A stretch of DNA of 64,000 nt from Chloroflexota bacterium. GTDB taxonomy: Bacteria; Chloroflexota; Dehalococcoidia; Lucifugimonadales; Australimonadaceae. The notes under the pieces are model-generated. The model was given only the letters and a program-made list of their open reading frames with translations, had not been told where the DNA came from and did no database searches. Made by a program: the position numbers and the translations under genes. Shown piece after piece: positions 33,730-42,539 of this stretch; within the stretch, counting starts at the first letter, position 1; the number at the start of each line of letters is the position of its first letter. The stretch is taken from the NCBI GenBank assembly GCA_028874795.1, contig JAPPHT010000030.1:1-64000 (forward strand), read 5' to 3'.

Positions 33730-34902
33730 ATGAAACGACTGGTCTCGGTTCTATTGGCAGGGGTGATCAGCATCCTGGCGCTTGGCGCATGCGGGGCAGA
33801 CCCCACGCCGACGCCGGTGCCCACGGCAACACCGATCCCGATGGAGCCGTGGGAGGTAGAGTGGAATGACGTGCTTGCGGCTGCCCAGGCCGAGGGGACC
33901 GTGAGCGTGTGGGTAGGCGGCGGCGGACAGGCAGCCGTCGACCACCTGAAGGGCGCCTTCGAGGCGGCGTACCCGGGCATCACGGTGGACCTCTTCCAGG
34001 CCGCGCGGAGTTCGGAGCGTGACTCGCGATATCTCGAGGAGTGGCGGGCCGGCATCAGGAACGTCGACCTCTTCAACGGCGGTTCATCCGGCGGCGATGG
34101 TCGACTCAAGCCTGCCGGAGCGCTGCAGCCGGTGAGGCCGTTCTGGATACTCCCCGACTCGTTCGATGAGGCGAAGTGGGCGAACGGCCTGCAGTTCGTG
34201 GACATCGAAACGCAGTACATGCTGATGGGTGGAGCAGGCGCTACGCCGGCCCTCGCCATTGCCGACAGTGTCGACCCGGCAAGCCTGACGTCCTGGGAAG
34301 ACCTGCTCAAGCCGGAGTTCAATGGGCAGATCGTCATGAACGACCCGCGGACGTCCGGTAACGGCGCGGCGCGAGCAGGATTCTGGTTCTGCGCTCCCGA
34401 CCCGCGCTGCTTCCAACCCGCGATGCGCGACTTCATGGAGCGCTTGTTCAGCGAGACCGGAATCGTGCTGTCCGACGACGACCGGGCCAACCTCGACTCG
34501 ATCATCAACGGTGAGAAGCTGATCCTCATCAGCCCTGCGAATGACGAGTTGCAGCTGACCGACGAGATCGGAGCCACTCCGACGCTGGTCCGCAGCCTGA
34601 CACTGCCTGACGGCAGCCAACTGGACCAGATCTCCGACAGCGCGGGCATCCTCTTCGTACCGAACCACGACCTGCCGCACCCGAACGCCGCGACGGTGTA
34701 CATCAACTGGTTCTACTCGCAAGCGGGCCAGCAGGCCATGATCGACGTACGGAACCAGCCGTCGATGCGCGCGGACGTCGACAACTCGGCGCTGCCCGAG
34801 TACATCATCCCGTTCGCACCGGCGTATCCGGTGAACCAGACCATCCGGATGTTGAACGTGGAGGACGGCGTCCGGGCGTCGGTAGACGCGTGGCTCCCGT
34901 AA
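33730..34902 (+). CDS. ABC transporter substrate-binding lipoprotein
   Basis: A 390-aa lipoprotein: MKRLVSVLLAGVISILALGAC contains the signal segment and lipobox LGAC, followed by a short Pro/Thr linker. The mature part (EVEWNDVLAAAQAEGTVSVWVGG...) is of the same AfuA/FbpA-like type as the 18393 protein, with a shorter linker and body. It captures the substrate outside the membrane for the permease. ATG follows AGGGAGGGCTACC. It starts 112 nt after the ATPase. A perfect 18-bp stem-loop follows the gene. Confidence 0.9.
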   Translation: MKRLVSVLLAGVISILALGACGADPTPTPVPTATPIPMEPWEVEWNDVLAAAQAEGTVSVWVGGGGQAAVDHLKGAFEAAYPGITVDLFQAARSSERDSRYLEEWRAGIRNVDLFNGGSSGGDGRLKPAGALQPVRPFWILPDSFDEAKWANGLQFVDIETQYMLMGGAGATPALAIADSVDPASLTSWEDLLKPEFNGQIVMNDPRTSGNGAARAGFWFCAPDPRCFQPAMRDFMERLFSETGIVLSDDDRANLDSIINGEKLILISPANDELQLTDEIGATPTLVRSLTLPDGSQLDQISDSAGILFVPNHDLPHPNAATVYINWFYSQAGQQAMIDVRNQPSMRADVDNSALPEYIIPFAPAYPVNQTIRMLNVEDGVRASVDAWLP

Positions 34903-34917
34903 GGAAGTAACTTCGCT

Positions 34918-34956
34918 GCCCGGCTGGCCGTCGGAACGTCCGACGGCCAGCCGGGC
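34918..34956 (+). terminator. perfect 18-bp stem-loop between binding protein and permease genes
   Basis: GCCCGGCTGGCCGTCGGA pairs perfectly with TCCGACGGCCAGCCGGGC around an ACG loop, 15 nt after the binding-protein stop and 70 nt before the permease ATG. It lacks a U-tract. It likely protects or partly terminates the binding-protein mRNA and matches the arrangement at 18343-18374. Confidence 0.7.
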
Positions 34957-35026
34957 CCAGACCCGTGACCCAGACGCTGCATAGTTACGCCCCATCGCCA
35001 GGGGTTGTCTGCGTTGGGAGGGGGCA

Positions 35027-36751
35027 ATGGCCATAAACGCTGGTGCGCTTCGAGCGCGACTGAATTGGGCGGATGCACGTAATCGCCCCAGTCCGCTGTG
35101 GCTGTTGCTCATTGCGTCAGCCATGCTGGTGCTCGGGCCGATGGCCCTTCTCGTGTACATCAGTTTCGATGTGTCGGGTCCCCAGGAAGCGTACCGGTTC
35201 GGCCTCACCCACTACCGCTCGGCGCTGAGCGACCCCGATGTCGGGCCTGCGCTGTGGAACACTTTCAGGGTCGTCGGGACGCGCATGTCCATCGGCTTCG
35301 TCGCCGGCGTGCTGCTCGCATGGCTGGTAACCCGTACGAACATCCCGCACGCCAACTGGCTGGACTTCGGCATGTGGATATCGTTCTTCATGCCCAGCCT
35401 GGCCGTCATCCAGGGCTGGACGTTCTTGTTCGGCGGCAACGCCGGCCTGGCTAACCAGTGGCTCACCGGGCTGCCTTTCATCGAGGAGAGCCCCTTCGAC
35501 GTCTACTCGTTCTGGGGCGTGATCTGGGTCCACCTGATGGCGCAGGTGCTTTCGACGCACTTCGTGCTGTTCAGTCTCGCGTTCCGGAACATGGACGGTC
35601 AGCTGGAAGAAGCGGCCCGCGTGGCCGGGGCGACCGTGCCGGAGATGGCCCGTCGCGTCACCCTTCCCCTCTTCCGGCCGATACTGGCCATGGTTGCAGT
35701 GCTCGCGATCATCCGCGGCATGCAATCGTTCGAGATCGAGCGGATCCTCGGCGTACCCGCGGGGATCGACGTGTACGCGACTCTGCTGGTCACCATGATC
35801 AGCGACGAAGTGCCGCGGATCGAGGAGGGCGTCGTCCTCTCGGTCGTCATCCTGCTGATCCTGGTCCCGCTGATATTCGTGCAGCGGTTCTACGTCGGCA
35901 AGCGCCAGTACACGACGGTCTCGAGCAGGATGAAGCCGACCACCACGAACCTGGGGCCATGGCGCTGGCCAGCCTTCACCTTCGTGTTCGTGACCATCAT
36001 CCTGCTGACGGTGGTCCCCTTCCTCTCCTTGCTCGCTGGAAGCCTGATGACCAGGTGGGGTTTCTTCCACATAGAGCAGGTCTGGACGCTGAAGCACTGG
36101 GCCGCGGTCTTCTCCAACGAGCAGTTCCTGAGCGCATTCGTCACCACCATACGGCTGGGTGTGATTGCGGGATTCGTGAGCATGGTGGTGCTCTTCATCA
36201 TCGCCTACGTGTTGGTACGGACGAAGTTCCGGGGCAATCCCACGCTTGACTTCATAGCATGGCTCCCCTGGGCACTGCCCGGTGTGCTGCTCAGCCTGGG
36301 GATACTGATGATCGTGCTGAGGATTCCGCTGCTGCACTTCATGCACGGAACATCGTTCGTCCTGATCCTGGCGCTGCTCCTCTTCCGCTTCCCCATCGGC
36401 GTGCACCTGCTGCGGACCGGCATGATGCAGGTGAGCAAGGAGCTGGAGGAAGCCGGACAGATAGTCGGCGCCCGTTGGTGGTACATCCAGATGAAGATCG
36501 TGAGGCCGATCCTGATGCCGATGCTGCTGGGCGTAGGGTTGATCTCGTTCATCGCTACGCTCAACGAGGTCAGCGGCGTGATCCTGCTCGCATCGACACA
36601 GACGAAGACCCTGTCGCTGCTCACGTTGGACTACCTCATCGGGGCCGGCGGGTCCAAGGAGGCAGCGTCCGTCATCACTGTAGTCATCGTGTTCCTTGCG
36701 TTCCTGGCCGTGCTGGTGGGGCGTCTATTCGGACTCAAGCTGAACGCTTGA
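35027..36751 (+). CDS. ABC transporter permease, fused double domain (FbpB/ThiP type)
   Basis: A 574-aa inner-membrane permease of about 12 transmembrane segments in two homologous halves. ATPase-contact EAA loops are EEAARVAGATVPEMARRVTLP and EEAGQIVGARWWYIQMKIVRP. It is the same type as the 16441 protein, and both have the YTTV and (T/L)xLGPW(R/K) blocks at the half boundary. ATG follows GGGAGGGGGCA. It completes the ATPase-binding protein-permease operon; a LigB-type gene begins 122 nt later on the same strand and could be in the same transcription unit. Confidence 0.91.
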   Translation: MAINAGALRARLNWADARNRPSPLWLLLIASAMLVLGPMALLVYISFDVSGPQEAYRFGLTHYRSALSDPDVGPALWNTFRVVGTRMSIGFVAGVLLAWLVTRTNIPHANWLDFGMWISFFMPSLAVIQGWTFLFGGNAGLANQWLTGLPFIEESPFDVYSFWGVIWVHLMAQVLSTHFVLFSLAFRNMDGQLEEAARVAGATVPEMARRVTLPLFRPILAMVAVLAIIRGMQSFEIERILGVPAGIDVYATLLVTMISDEVPRIEEGVVLSVVILLILVPLIFVQRFYVGKRQYTTVSSRMKPTTTNLGPWRWPAFTFVFVTIILLTVVPFLSLLAGSLMTRWGFFHIEQVWTLKHWAAVFSNEQFLSAFVTTIRLGVIAGFVSMVVLFIIAYVLVRTKFRGNPTLDFIAWLPWALPGVLLSLGILMIVLRIPLLHFMHGTSFVLILALLLFRFPIGVHLLRTGMMQVSKELEEAGQIVGARWWYIQMKIVRPILMPMLLGVGLISFIATLNEVSGVILLASTQTKTLSLLTLDYLIGAGGSKEAASVITVVIVFLAFLAVLVGRLFGLKLNA

Positions 36752-36873
36752 CGGCGCTCGACACACCGCCGCGGCCACCGCTTGAACAGAGTAGATAACC
36801 TTGGGGAAGCGCGAGGCCGGCCCAGCTGGCGCGGCGCCGCGCTCTCAGCAGTCAGCGTTTCAGGAGGTGGGTT

Positions 36874-37842
36874 ATGCCGATCGGACTGGGGTTGGCTGCC
36901 AGCCATAACGGTTTCGTGATCACGAAGACGGCCGAGGGCTGGCAGAAATACTACGAGGTGCTCATCCGTGATACCCCGCAACCGGCGTCGGCGGCGCTGG
37001 AGACGGAGACTGTGCTCGAAGACTACATCCGCAGGGTCGATGCCGCGTTCGCACAGCTCCGGGAGCAGATCCGCCAGTACGACCCTGAACTGCTCATCAT
37101 CATCGGGGGCGACCAAAGCGAGACGTTCGATCGGGCCAACGTACCCAACCTGATGATGTTCCTCGGCGAAGAGATGTGGGGACACAGCACGCGTATGGGC
37201 CAGGAGCCGAGCGAGGAGACGGAGGTCCACCTCAAGGTGGACGTAGAGACATCCGAGAGGTTGCTCGACCAGCTCGTGACGCGGGAGGGGTTCGACATCG
37301 CATTCAGCGCCCTGCAGCGTCCCCTGGGGAGCGCTGCCCGCACGGGACGCAACATGTCGCACGCATTCTCCCGGCCGGTCCCCTTCCTGATCCAGCGGGC
37401 AGACCTGCCCATGGTCCTCATCTACGAGAACACCTACGACCCGCCATCGCTCTCTGCGACACGCTGTTACGAGCTCGGTCAGGCGCTGGCCCGGCTGCTG
37501 AAGGACGATCCGCGCCGCATCGCCATCTTTGGCTCCGGCGGCCTCTCCCATGATCCCGGCGGGCCACGCTCCGGGTGGGTCGATGAACCGTTGGACCGGT
37601 GGGTACTGGACCAGTTCGCAAGGGGAAACGGCGCGGCAACCCGGGACTTGTACCGGTTCGACTCGCTCACCATGCGCAGTGGCACGGGCGAGATCCGTGC
37701 GTGGATAACGGTGGCAGGCGCTATGGAGGACGCCAGGGCGCGAGCCGAGGTGGTTGAGTACATCCCGGCGAACCACGCCGTGACCGGTCTCGGGTTCGCG
37801 TACTGGAAGGCCGAGCCCGCTCTAGCCGGCGTTGGGAGTTGA
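36874..37842 (+). CDS. LigB-type class III extradiol dioxygenase family protein (copy 2)
   Basis: A 322-aa member of the LigB superfamily. First His (AASHNG, His11), catalytic-type His (GSGGLSHD) and the Glu ligand (GTGEIRAW) are present. At the place of the second iron-ligand His, the sequence reads IIGGDQSETF, with Gln81. This may mean altered metal binding or a different reaction than ring opening. ATG follows GGAGGTGGGTT. The SDR gene begins four bases after its stop, so the two are almost certainly translated together and may work on successive steps. Confidence 0.82.
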   Translation: MPIGLGLAASHNGFVITKTAEGWQKYYEVLIRDTPQPASAALETETVLEDYIRRVDAAFAQLREQIRQYDPELLIIIGGDQSETFDRANVPNLMMFLGEEMWGHSTRMGQEPSEETEVHLKVDVETSERLLDQLVTREGFDIAFSALQRPLGSAARTGRNMSHAFSRPVPFLIQRADLPMVLIYENTYDPPSLSATRCYELGQALARLLKDDPRRIAIFGSGGLSHDPGGPRSGWVDEPLDRWVLDQFARGNGAATRDLYRFDSLTMRSGTGEIRAWITVAGAMEDARARAEVVEYIPANHAVTGLGFAYWKAEPALAGVGS

Positions 37843-37846
37843 GGCC

Positions 37847-38581
37847 GTGAGCGACGGCAGGACCGTTATCGTCACGGGCGGCGGTTATGGCATCGGCCGG
37901 GCGACCGTGCTGGCGCTGGCGAGATCCGGATGGACTCCCGTCATCTACGAATTGTACGAGGAGCGGGCGCAGCAGACCCGGGAACTGGTGGCGCAGGCAG
38001 ACGGCCGCTGCGACGTGTTTCAGGGCGACGTCACTGACTGGAAACGGGTCCAGGAGTGTGTCGCCTACGTGATGGATGAGTTCGGCCGGATCGACGGTCT
38101 CGTCAACAATGCAGGCGGCCGGTACGCGGGCACAGTGCTGGACCTCACCGAGGAACAGTGGGACTTCACCGTGGACCTCGTGCTGAAGGGGGCGTTCCTG
38201 ATGTGCAAGGCGGTGGTCCCCCACATGATCAGCGCCGGGGGAGGATCGATCGTCAACATATCGTCCGGCGATTCCTACGGGAGGAAGGGGATGGTTGCCT
38301 ACGCCGCGGCGAAGGGCGGGATCAACACCCTCACCCTGTGCCTTGCGGCGGACCACCTGGAGCACCACATCAGGGTCAACGCGGTACTGCCGGGATTCAC
38401 CGTCACGGGGATGACCGAGCACTACCCGCCCGAACGTCTGGCCGCGACGGGAGCGCGCCTGGTGGCGGCCCGCCCCGGGCAGCCCGAGGACGTGGCGAAC
38501 ATGGTGGAGTTCCTCATGTCTGACAAAGCCGAGACCATCACGGGAGCGATCCTCGGAAACCTCCCGCTCGCGACCCACTAG
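37847..38581 (+). CDS. short-chain dehydrogenase/reductase
   Basis: A 244-aa classical SDR: cofactor motif TGGGYGIG (about 10-17), NNAG (about 86), active-site Ser in NISSGDS and the catalytic YAAAK. The acidic residue after strand 2 (YELYEE) suggests NAD(H) preference. The upstream TTG in the track lies inside the LigB-type gene; GTG 37847 is preferred, as GGGAG is about 7 nt upstream. Expected to oxidise a dihydrodiol or alcohol, or reduce a ketone, in the pathway served by the coupled LigB-type protein. Confidence 0.88.
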   Translation: MSDGRTVIVTGGGYGIGRATVLALARSGWTPVIYELYEERAQQTRELVAQADGRCDVFQGDVTDWKRVQECVAYVMDEFGRIDGLVNNAGGRYAGTVLDLTEEQWDFTVDLVLKGAFLMCKAVVPHMISAGGGSIVNISSGDSYGRKGMVAYAAAKGGINTLTLCLAADHLEHHIRVNAVLPGFTVTGMTEHYPPERLAATGARLVAARPGQPEDVANMVEFLMSDKAETITGAILGNLPLATH

Positions 38582-38671
38582 GCTGTGTTCCCGCATAGAC
38601 GGTCTCGACGCCTGCAAGAATGGATGAAGCCCCCTGGCAACGAGCGCCTCCGTTTCGTTGCCGTATAAGCC

Positions 38672-40123
38672 ATGCGCGCGAGGATCGAGTTCACCCAACG
38701 CAGCAAAGCGCTTGTTCTGCTGATGTTGTTTCAGTCCGCGATGCACATCGGCACGACGGTCGGGTTGAACGTGGCGTTGCCCCAGATGGTCGAGGACTTC
38801 AACGCGGACGTTGGCGTCGTGGTCTGGGTTCAAGTGGCGTACGGAGTGGGCCTGATCGGGACGGCGTTGCCCCTGGGCCTCTTGATCTCCCACTTCGAGC
38901 CTCGACGCGTCATCGTCTTCAGCCAGGCGTTCGAACTGGTGGTCTGCCTGGCGATAGCCTTGATGCCGAACGTGTACGGTGTGATCGTGCTGCGCGTGCT
39001 CCAGGCCTCGGTCCGCTCCTTGCCGTGGTTGAGCCTCCAGATGCTCAGCATCGGCGAGTTCCCACCGGAACAACGGGGCCGCGTCCTCGCCATAACCACC
39101 TTCGCAGTTGGCGCGGCGATGCTGGCGTCTCCGCCTCTCGTTGGCCTCGTCACCGACCGCTGGGACTGGCGGTGGATCTTCGTGGGGACTGGCCTCGTCA
39201 TGGGACTGATCGGTATGCTCGCCATCCTCTGGCTCCGGCCTACCGGAGTGCAACGTCCCCCGGTGCGGGAGCGCCTGGCGGGCTTCGACCTGTTCGGCAG
39301 CCTGCTGCTGATGGCCGGAGCGCTCGGCCTGATCGTCGCCCTCCAGTTGACCATCCGCGCGTCGCTGGCACTCGGCCTGGGCATCGCGGCGGTTTCGCTA
39401 TTGGCGCTGGCGGCCTCCGTGCGAGTGGAGATGCGGCATCCGGACCCGGTGGTCCCCTTCCGGCTCTTCCGCATCCCGGGCGTCTTTCTGGGAGCAAGCC
39501 AGGCTGTGATGATGGGATGGGTCACCGGCGCCTTCCTGCTGATACTCCCCTTCCTCTTCATAAACGGGTACGGCTGGTCGGCTGCGTACGCCGGCAGCAT
39601 CCTCTTCTTCGTGAACGCAGCCCGGCCGCCGGGGAACCTCGTGTCCGGATGGCTCTCCGACCGGATGGGGAGTACGGCAATCGTCATACCCGCCGCAGCA
39701 TGCATCGTGGCGTCCCAATTCTTCGTCGCGGCGCTGGGAGTCTCCCCCTGGCTCGTGCTGATCATCGCGGGCATCCTGGTCGTCGGTTTCGCACAGGGTG
39801 TAGGTCAGACGGCCAACCTGCGGCAGATGTACGCGTCCGTGCCGCAGGAGAAGCTCCGTCTCGCTCCGGGGCTGAACCTGGTGCTGATGTCCCTGGGCAG
39901 CACGACCGCGCAGGCGGTGGTCGCTTCCATCATCGCCGCGGCGACAGTCAACATCGGGGGCGGGGGCAGCCCGGACCTCGTGAGCGCGGCGTCCGGGGCC
40001 ATCGTCATGACGACGGTTGTATTCGGAGTCGGGATCGCGGTCAGTCAGTTCTGGCCAAGGCTCGCCATGAGGCGAGACACGGCTGATGAAGACACGGAAG
40101 GAAAGCCGGGCAGCTCCATTTGA
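38672..40123 (+). CDS. MFS transporter, DHA2 (14-TM) type
   Basis: A 483-aa major facilitator superfamily protein with about 14 hydrophobic segments, N-terminal QSAMHIGTTVGLNVALPQM and an ERPPEQRGR-like motif A/B region (FPPEQRGRVLAI). This length and pattern fit the drug:H+ antiporter-2 branch, which exports toxic organics. No clear Shine-Dalgarno is seen before the ATG (...GCCGTATAAGCC). The stop overlaps a well-formed promoter for the following LigB-type gene. In context it may export aromatic intermediates or import substrates. Confidence 0.87.
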   Translation: MRARIEFTQRSKALVLLMLFQSAMHIGTTVGLNVALPQMVEDFNADVGVVVWVQVAYGVGLIGTALPLGLLISHFEPRRVIVFSQAFELVVCLAIALMPNVYGVIVLRVLQASVRSLPWLSLQMLSIGEFPPEQRGRVLAITTFAVGAAMLASPPLVGLVTDRWDWRWIFVGTGLVMGLIGMLAILWLRPTGVQRPPVRERLAGFDLFGSLLLMAGALGLIVALQLTIRASLALGLGIAAVSLLALAASVRVEMRHPDPVVPFRLFRIPGVFLGASQAVMMGWVTGAFLLILPFLFINGYGWSAAYAGSILFFVNAARPPGNLVSGWLSDRMGSTAIVIPAAACIVASQFFVAALGVSPWLVLIIAGILVVGFAQGVGQTANLRQMYASVPQEKLRLAPGLNLVLMSLGSTTAQAVVASIIAAATVNIGGGGSPDLVSAASGAIVMTTVVFGVGIAVSQFWPRLAMRRDTADEDTEGKPGSSI

Positions 40124-40148
40124 GTGCCCTTGAACTCAGCGGTATGAT
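40120..40148 (+). promoter_or_regulatory. promoter candidate for LigB-Rieske operon
   Basis: TTGAGT, a 17-nt spacer and TATGAT (5 of 6 to consensus) end 32 nt before the LigB-type ATG at 40181. The -35 overlaps the stop of the MFS gene. This is one of the best promoter-like matches in the window and would drive LigB copy 3 and the following three Rieske alpha genes. Confidence 0.5.
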
Positions 40149-40180
40149 GCGATGAGCAAAAGGTAGGTTGGGAGGGCATC

Positions 40181-41137
40181 ATGGCACATCTTGTAGCAGG
40201 AATGGCATCTTCCCACGCTTTCGCGCTGCGAAACCCGCACGACTGGGATGAAGGTCGGACGATGAACAGGAAGGGTTACGAGCGCAAATACGGCACGCTT
40301 CCTCCCGAGCATCCGAAGACCGCTGAGGAAACGGACGCCGACGTGGCGGAGCGCTACGCCGATATCTCCGGCGCCCTGGACCACCTGGGGACCGAGATCG
40401 CCCGCCAGTCCCCCGACGTTCTGATCATAGTAGGTGACGACCAGAACGAACTCTTCTTCGATCAGTCCCCTCAACTGGCGATCTACAAGGGAGGCCCCTT
40501 CCTCGTGCCGCCCCGTGACGACCAGACCGAGGAGATTACCTACCAGGGAGCGCCCGAGCTGGCCAGCGCCATCTTGAATGAAGCGGTTGAGTCCGGCATC
40601 GACCTTGCGTTCGTCAACAAGTTCCCGCGCGACCTCCTCGTCTCGCATGCGTTCGGCCCGGTTCTGTTCAGGATCGCTTCGCCTGCGGTGCCGGTGATCC
40701 CGGTCTTTGTGAACGCCGTGAACCATCCAGGGCCTTCGCCGAGCCGGTGCATCAAGCTGGGCGAGGCGATCCGTCGCGCCGTTGACAGCTTCCCCGGCGA
40801 CTTGCGCGTCGTGATCTGCGGCAGTGGCGGCCTCTCACACTTCACCGCTGGATACCCCTACAGCGCCGGCAACTTCCAGTACAACGCGATCGACACAGAC
40901 TTCGACCTCAGGAATGTCGAACTCATGCGCGAGGGTCGCACCGGTGAGTTCGAGCAGTTGACGATCAGGGATCTCGTCGATACCGGGAACATAGAGTTCC
41001 GCTCCTGGCTCGTCATGCTCGGCGCCATCGGACAGGTCAAACCCGAGTTCATCGTGTACCAGCCCTTCCACCGCGGCCTCATGGGCATGGGCGTGGGCTT
41101 GTGGCGCCTCGAACAGCGAGAGGCGGCGCTGGCGTAA
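40181..41137 (+). CDS. LigB-type class III extradiol dioxygenase family protein (copy 3)
   Basis: A 318-aa LigB-superfamily protein. His12 (ASSHAF), the catalytic-type His (GSGGLSHF) and Glu (GNIEFRSW) are in place; the second iron-ligand position reads IIVGDDQNELF, with Gln88 as in copy 2. The sequence carries an RNPHDWDEGR segment near the N-terminus absent in the other copies. ATG follows GGGAGGGCATC. First gene of a unit with three Rieske alpha subunits, the nearest being 44 nt downstream, so it may act on their products. Confidence 0.82.
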   Translation: MAHLVAGMASSHAFALRNPHDWDEGRTMNRKGYERKYGTLPPEHPKTAEETDADVAERYADISGALDHLGTEIARQSPDVLIIVGDDQNELFFDQSPQLAIYKGGPFLVPPRDDQTEEITYQGAPELASAILNEAVESGIDLAFVNKFPRDLLVSHAFGPVLFRIASPAVPVIPVFVNAVNHPGPSPSRCIKLGEAIRRAVDSFPGDLRVVICGSGGLSHFTAGYPYSAGNFQYNAIDTDFDLRNVELMREGRTGEFEQLTIRDLVDTGNIEFRSWLVMLGAIGQVKPEFIVYQPFHRGLMGMGVGLWRLEQREAALA

Positions 41138-41181
41138 GTGTTCAAAGGGAGGGTCCTCTCTCAACAACGGAGAAGGCAGCG

Positions 41182-42513
41182 ATGACAACGACCAATCTGG
41201 ATTTGGCCCGTGAGTGCGCTGAGCTGGTGAACGTCGAGCAGGGGCTCGTCAGCAGGAAGATCTTCTCCGACCCGGACATCTACCAGTTGGAACTGGAGCA
41301 GATCTTCGCCCGGTGCTGGCTCTATCTCGGCCACGAGTCCCAGCTTCCCAACCCCGGCGACTACATCAACGTCTTCATGGGCGAGGAGCCTGTGCTCGTC
41401 GTCCGCAACCGCCAGGGGAAGATCAACGCCTTCATCAACAGCTGCCGCCACCGCGGCAACCGCGTCTGCCGAGCGGACGCCGGCAACACAGCCTCCTTCC
41501 TGTGCACGTACCACGGATGGACATACGACCTGGACGGCAAACTCATCGGCGTGCCGGGGCATCAGGAGCTGTACCACGGCGAACTGAATCGAGGCCAGTG
41601 GGGCCTGCCCCCTGTTGCCCAGGTTGCCAGCTACGGAGGGCTGATCTTCGGCACGTTCGACCCGGACGCGCCGTCGCTGGACGAGTACCTCGGCGACATG
41701 CGCTGGGGCCTCGACCTGCTGGTGGGCCAGGGTGACATGGTGGCCGTGCCCGGCGTCATACGCTGGCAGATGAACGTCAACTGGAAGTTCGCGGCCGACA
41801 ACGCGATCGGCGACAACTATCACGGCATCACCCACATGTCCTCGCAGATCGCGGGACACTCCAGTGCGGAGGGGACCCGCAAAGGAGCTGGCCTGCACAA
41901 GGCGGGCGAACGGACCGGCTTCTCCGTAGTCACGGAGTACGGCCACGGCTTCAATGCCGACTACATCAACGAGAACACCTTCAATTGGAACTCCCCGGGC
42001 GCCTACTGGCGAAAGGACCCGGAGGTCCAGAGATTCATGGGGCCCCTCAGGAACCGGGTCAACAGGACGAACCAGAACGTGTTCCCGAACCTGTTCGTCA
42101 ACTCAGGCTCACGGGAGTTGATGCTCCGCAATCCGCTGGGACCTACGCAGATGGAGATATGGAAGACCATGTTGATCGACCGCAACGGGCCCGTGGACTC
42201 ACGCCGCCTGATGATGCGGGGAGCAAATCGGCACTTCGGTCCTGCCGGCATGTTCGAGCAGGACGATGGCGAGAACTGGGACCAGAGCACCTACGGCACG
42301 CGCGGTGCCGTCTCCCGGCAGTACGACCTCAACTACAGCATGGCCATCGGTCACGGCGAGCTGATCGTCGATGAGCTGGGTCCGCCACGCATTGAGTCCC
42401 TCTCGAATGAACACTGCCAACTGTGGCATTACCGGTGCTGGGCCGAGTACATGGCTGCGCCCAGTTGGAAGTATCTGGTGGTCAATCACTCCAAGCCCGT
42501 TGGCGTACTCTAG
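41182..42513 (+). CDS. Rieske dioxygenase alpha subunit, BphA/NDO type (R1)
   Basis: A 443-aa ring-hydroxylating dioxygenase large subunit. Rieske ligands are Cys88, His90, Cys108 and His111 (CRHRG, CTYHGW); the mononuclear iron ligands are His214/His218 (DNYHGITH) and Asp361/362 (FEQDDGENWD). The two His are 3 residues apart in between, as in R3, whereas R2, R4, R5 and R6 have 4. The track's longer start overlaps the LigB gene; ATG 41182 follows GGAGAAGGCAGCG. No beta subunit is adjacent. R2 starts 26 nt after its stop. Confidence 0.9.
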   Translation: MTTTNLDLARECAELVNVEQGLVSRKIFSDPDIYQLELEQIFARCWLYLGHESQLPNPGDYINVFMGEEPVLVVRNRQGKINAFINSCRHRGNRVCRADAGNTASFLCTYHGWTYDLDGKLIGVPGHQELYHGELNRGQWGLPPVAQVASYGGLIFGTFDPDAPSLDEYLGDMRWGLDLLVGQGDMVAVPGVIRWQMNVNWKFAADNAIGDNYHGITHMSSQIAGHSSAEGTRKGAGLHKAGERTGFSVVTEYGHGFNADYINENTFNWNSPGAYWRKDPEVQRFMGPLRNRVNRTNQNVFPNLFVNSGSRELMLRNPLGPTQMEIWKTMLIDRNGPVDSRRLMMRGANRHFGPAGMFEQDDGENWDQSTYGTRGAVSRQYDLNYSMAIGHGELIVDELGPPRIESLSNEHCQLWHYRCWAEYMAAPSWKYLVVNHSKPVGVL

Positions 42514-42539
42514 GCGGAGAGGGGGTAGGGAAACCTCGC

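Noticed and set aside
35117-36406. 429-codon frame antisense to the second permease
   Set aside because: Same antisense effect; no domain, no ribosome binding site.
36800-36850. GCGCGGCGCCGCGC palindrome before LigB copy 2
   Set aside because: Short, pure-GC palindrome of the kind expected by chance at this base composition; no placement supporting a terminator or operator.
37721-39253. 510-codon minus-strand frame
   Set aside because: Spans antisense of the SDR and MFS genes, with low-complexity His/Asp/Arg composition.
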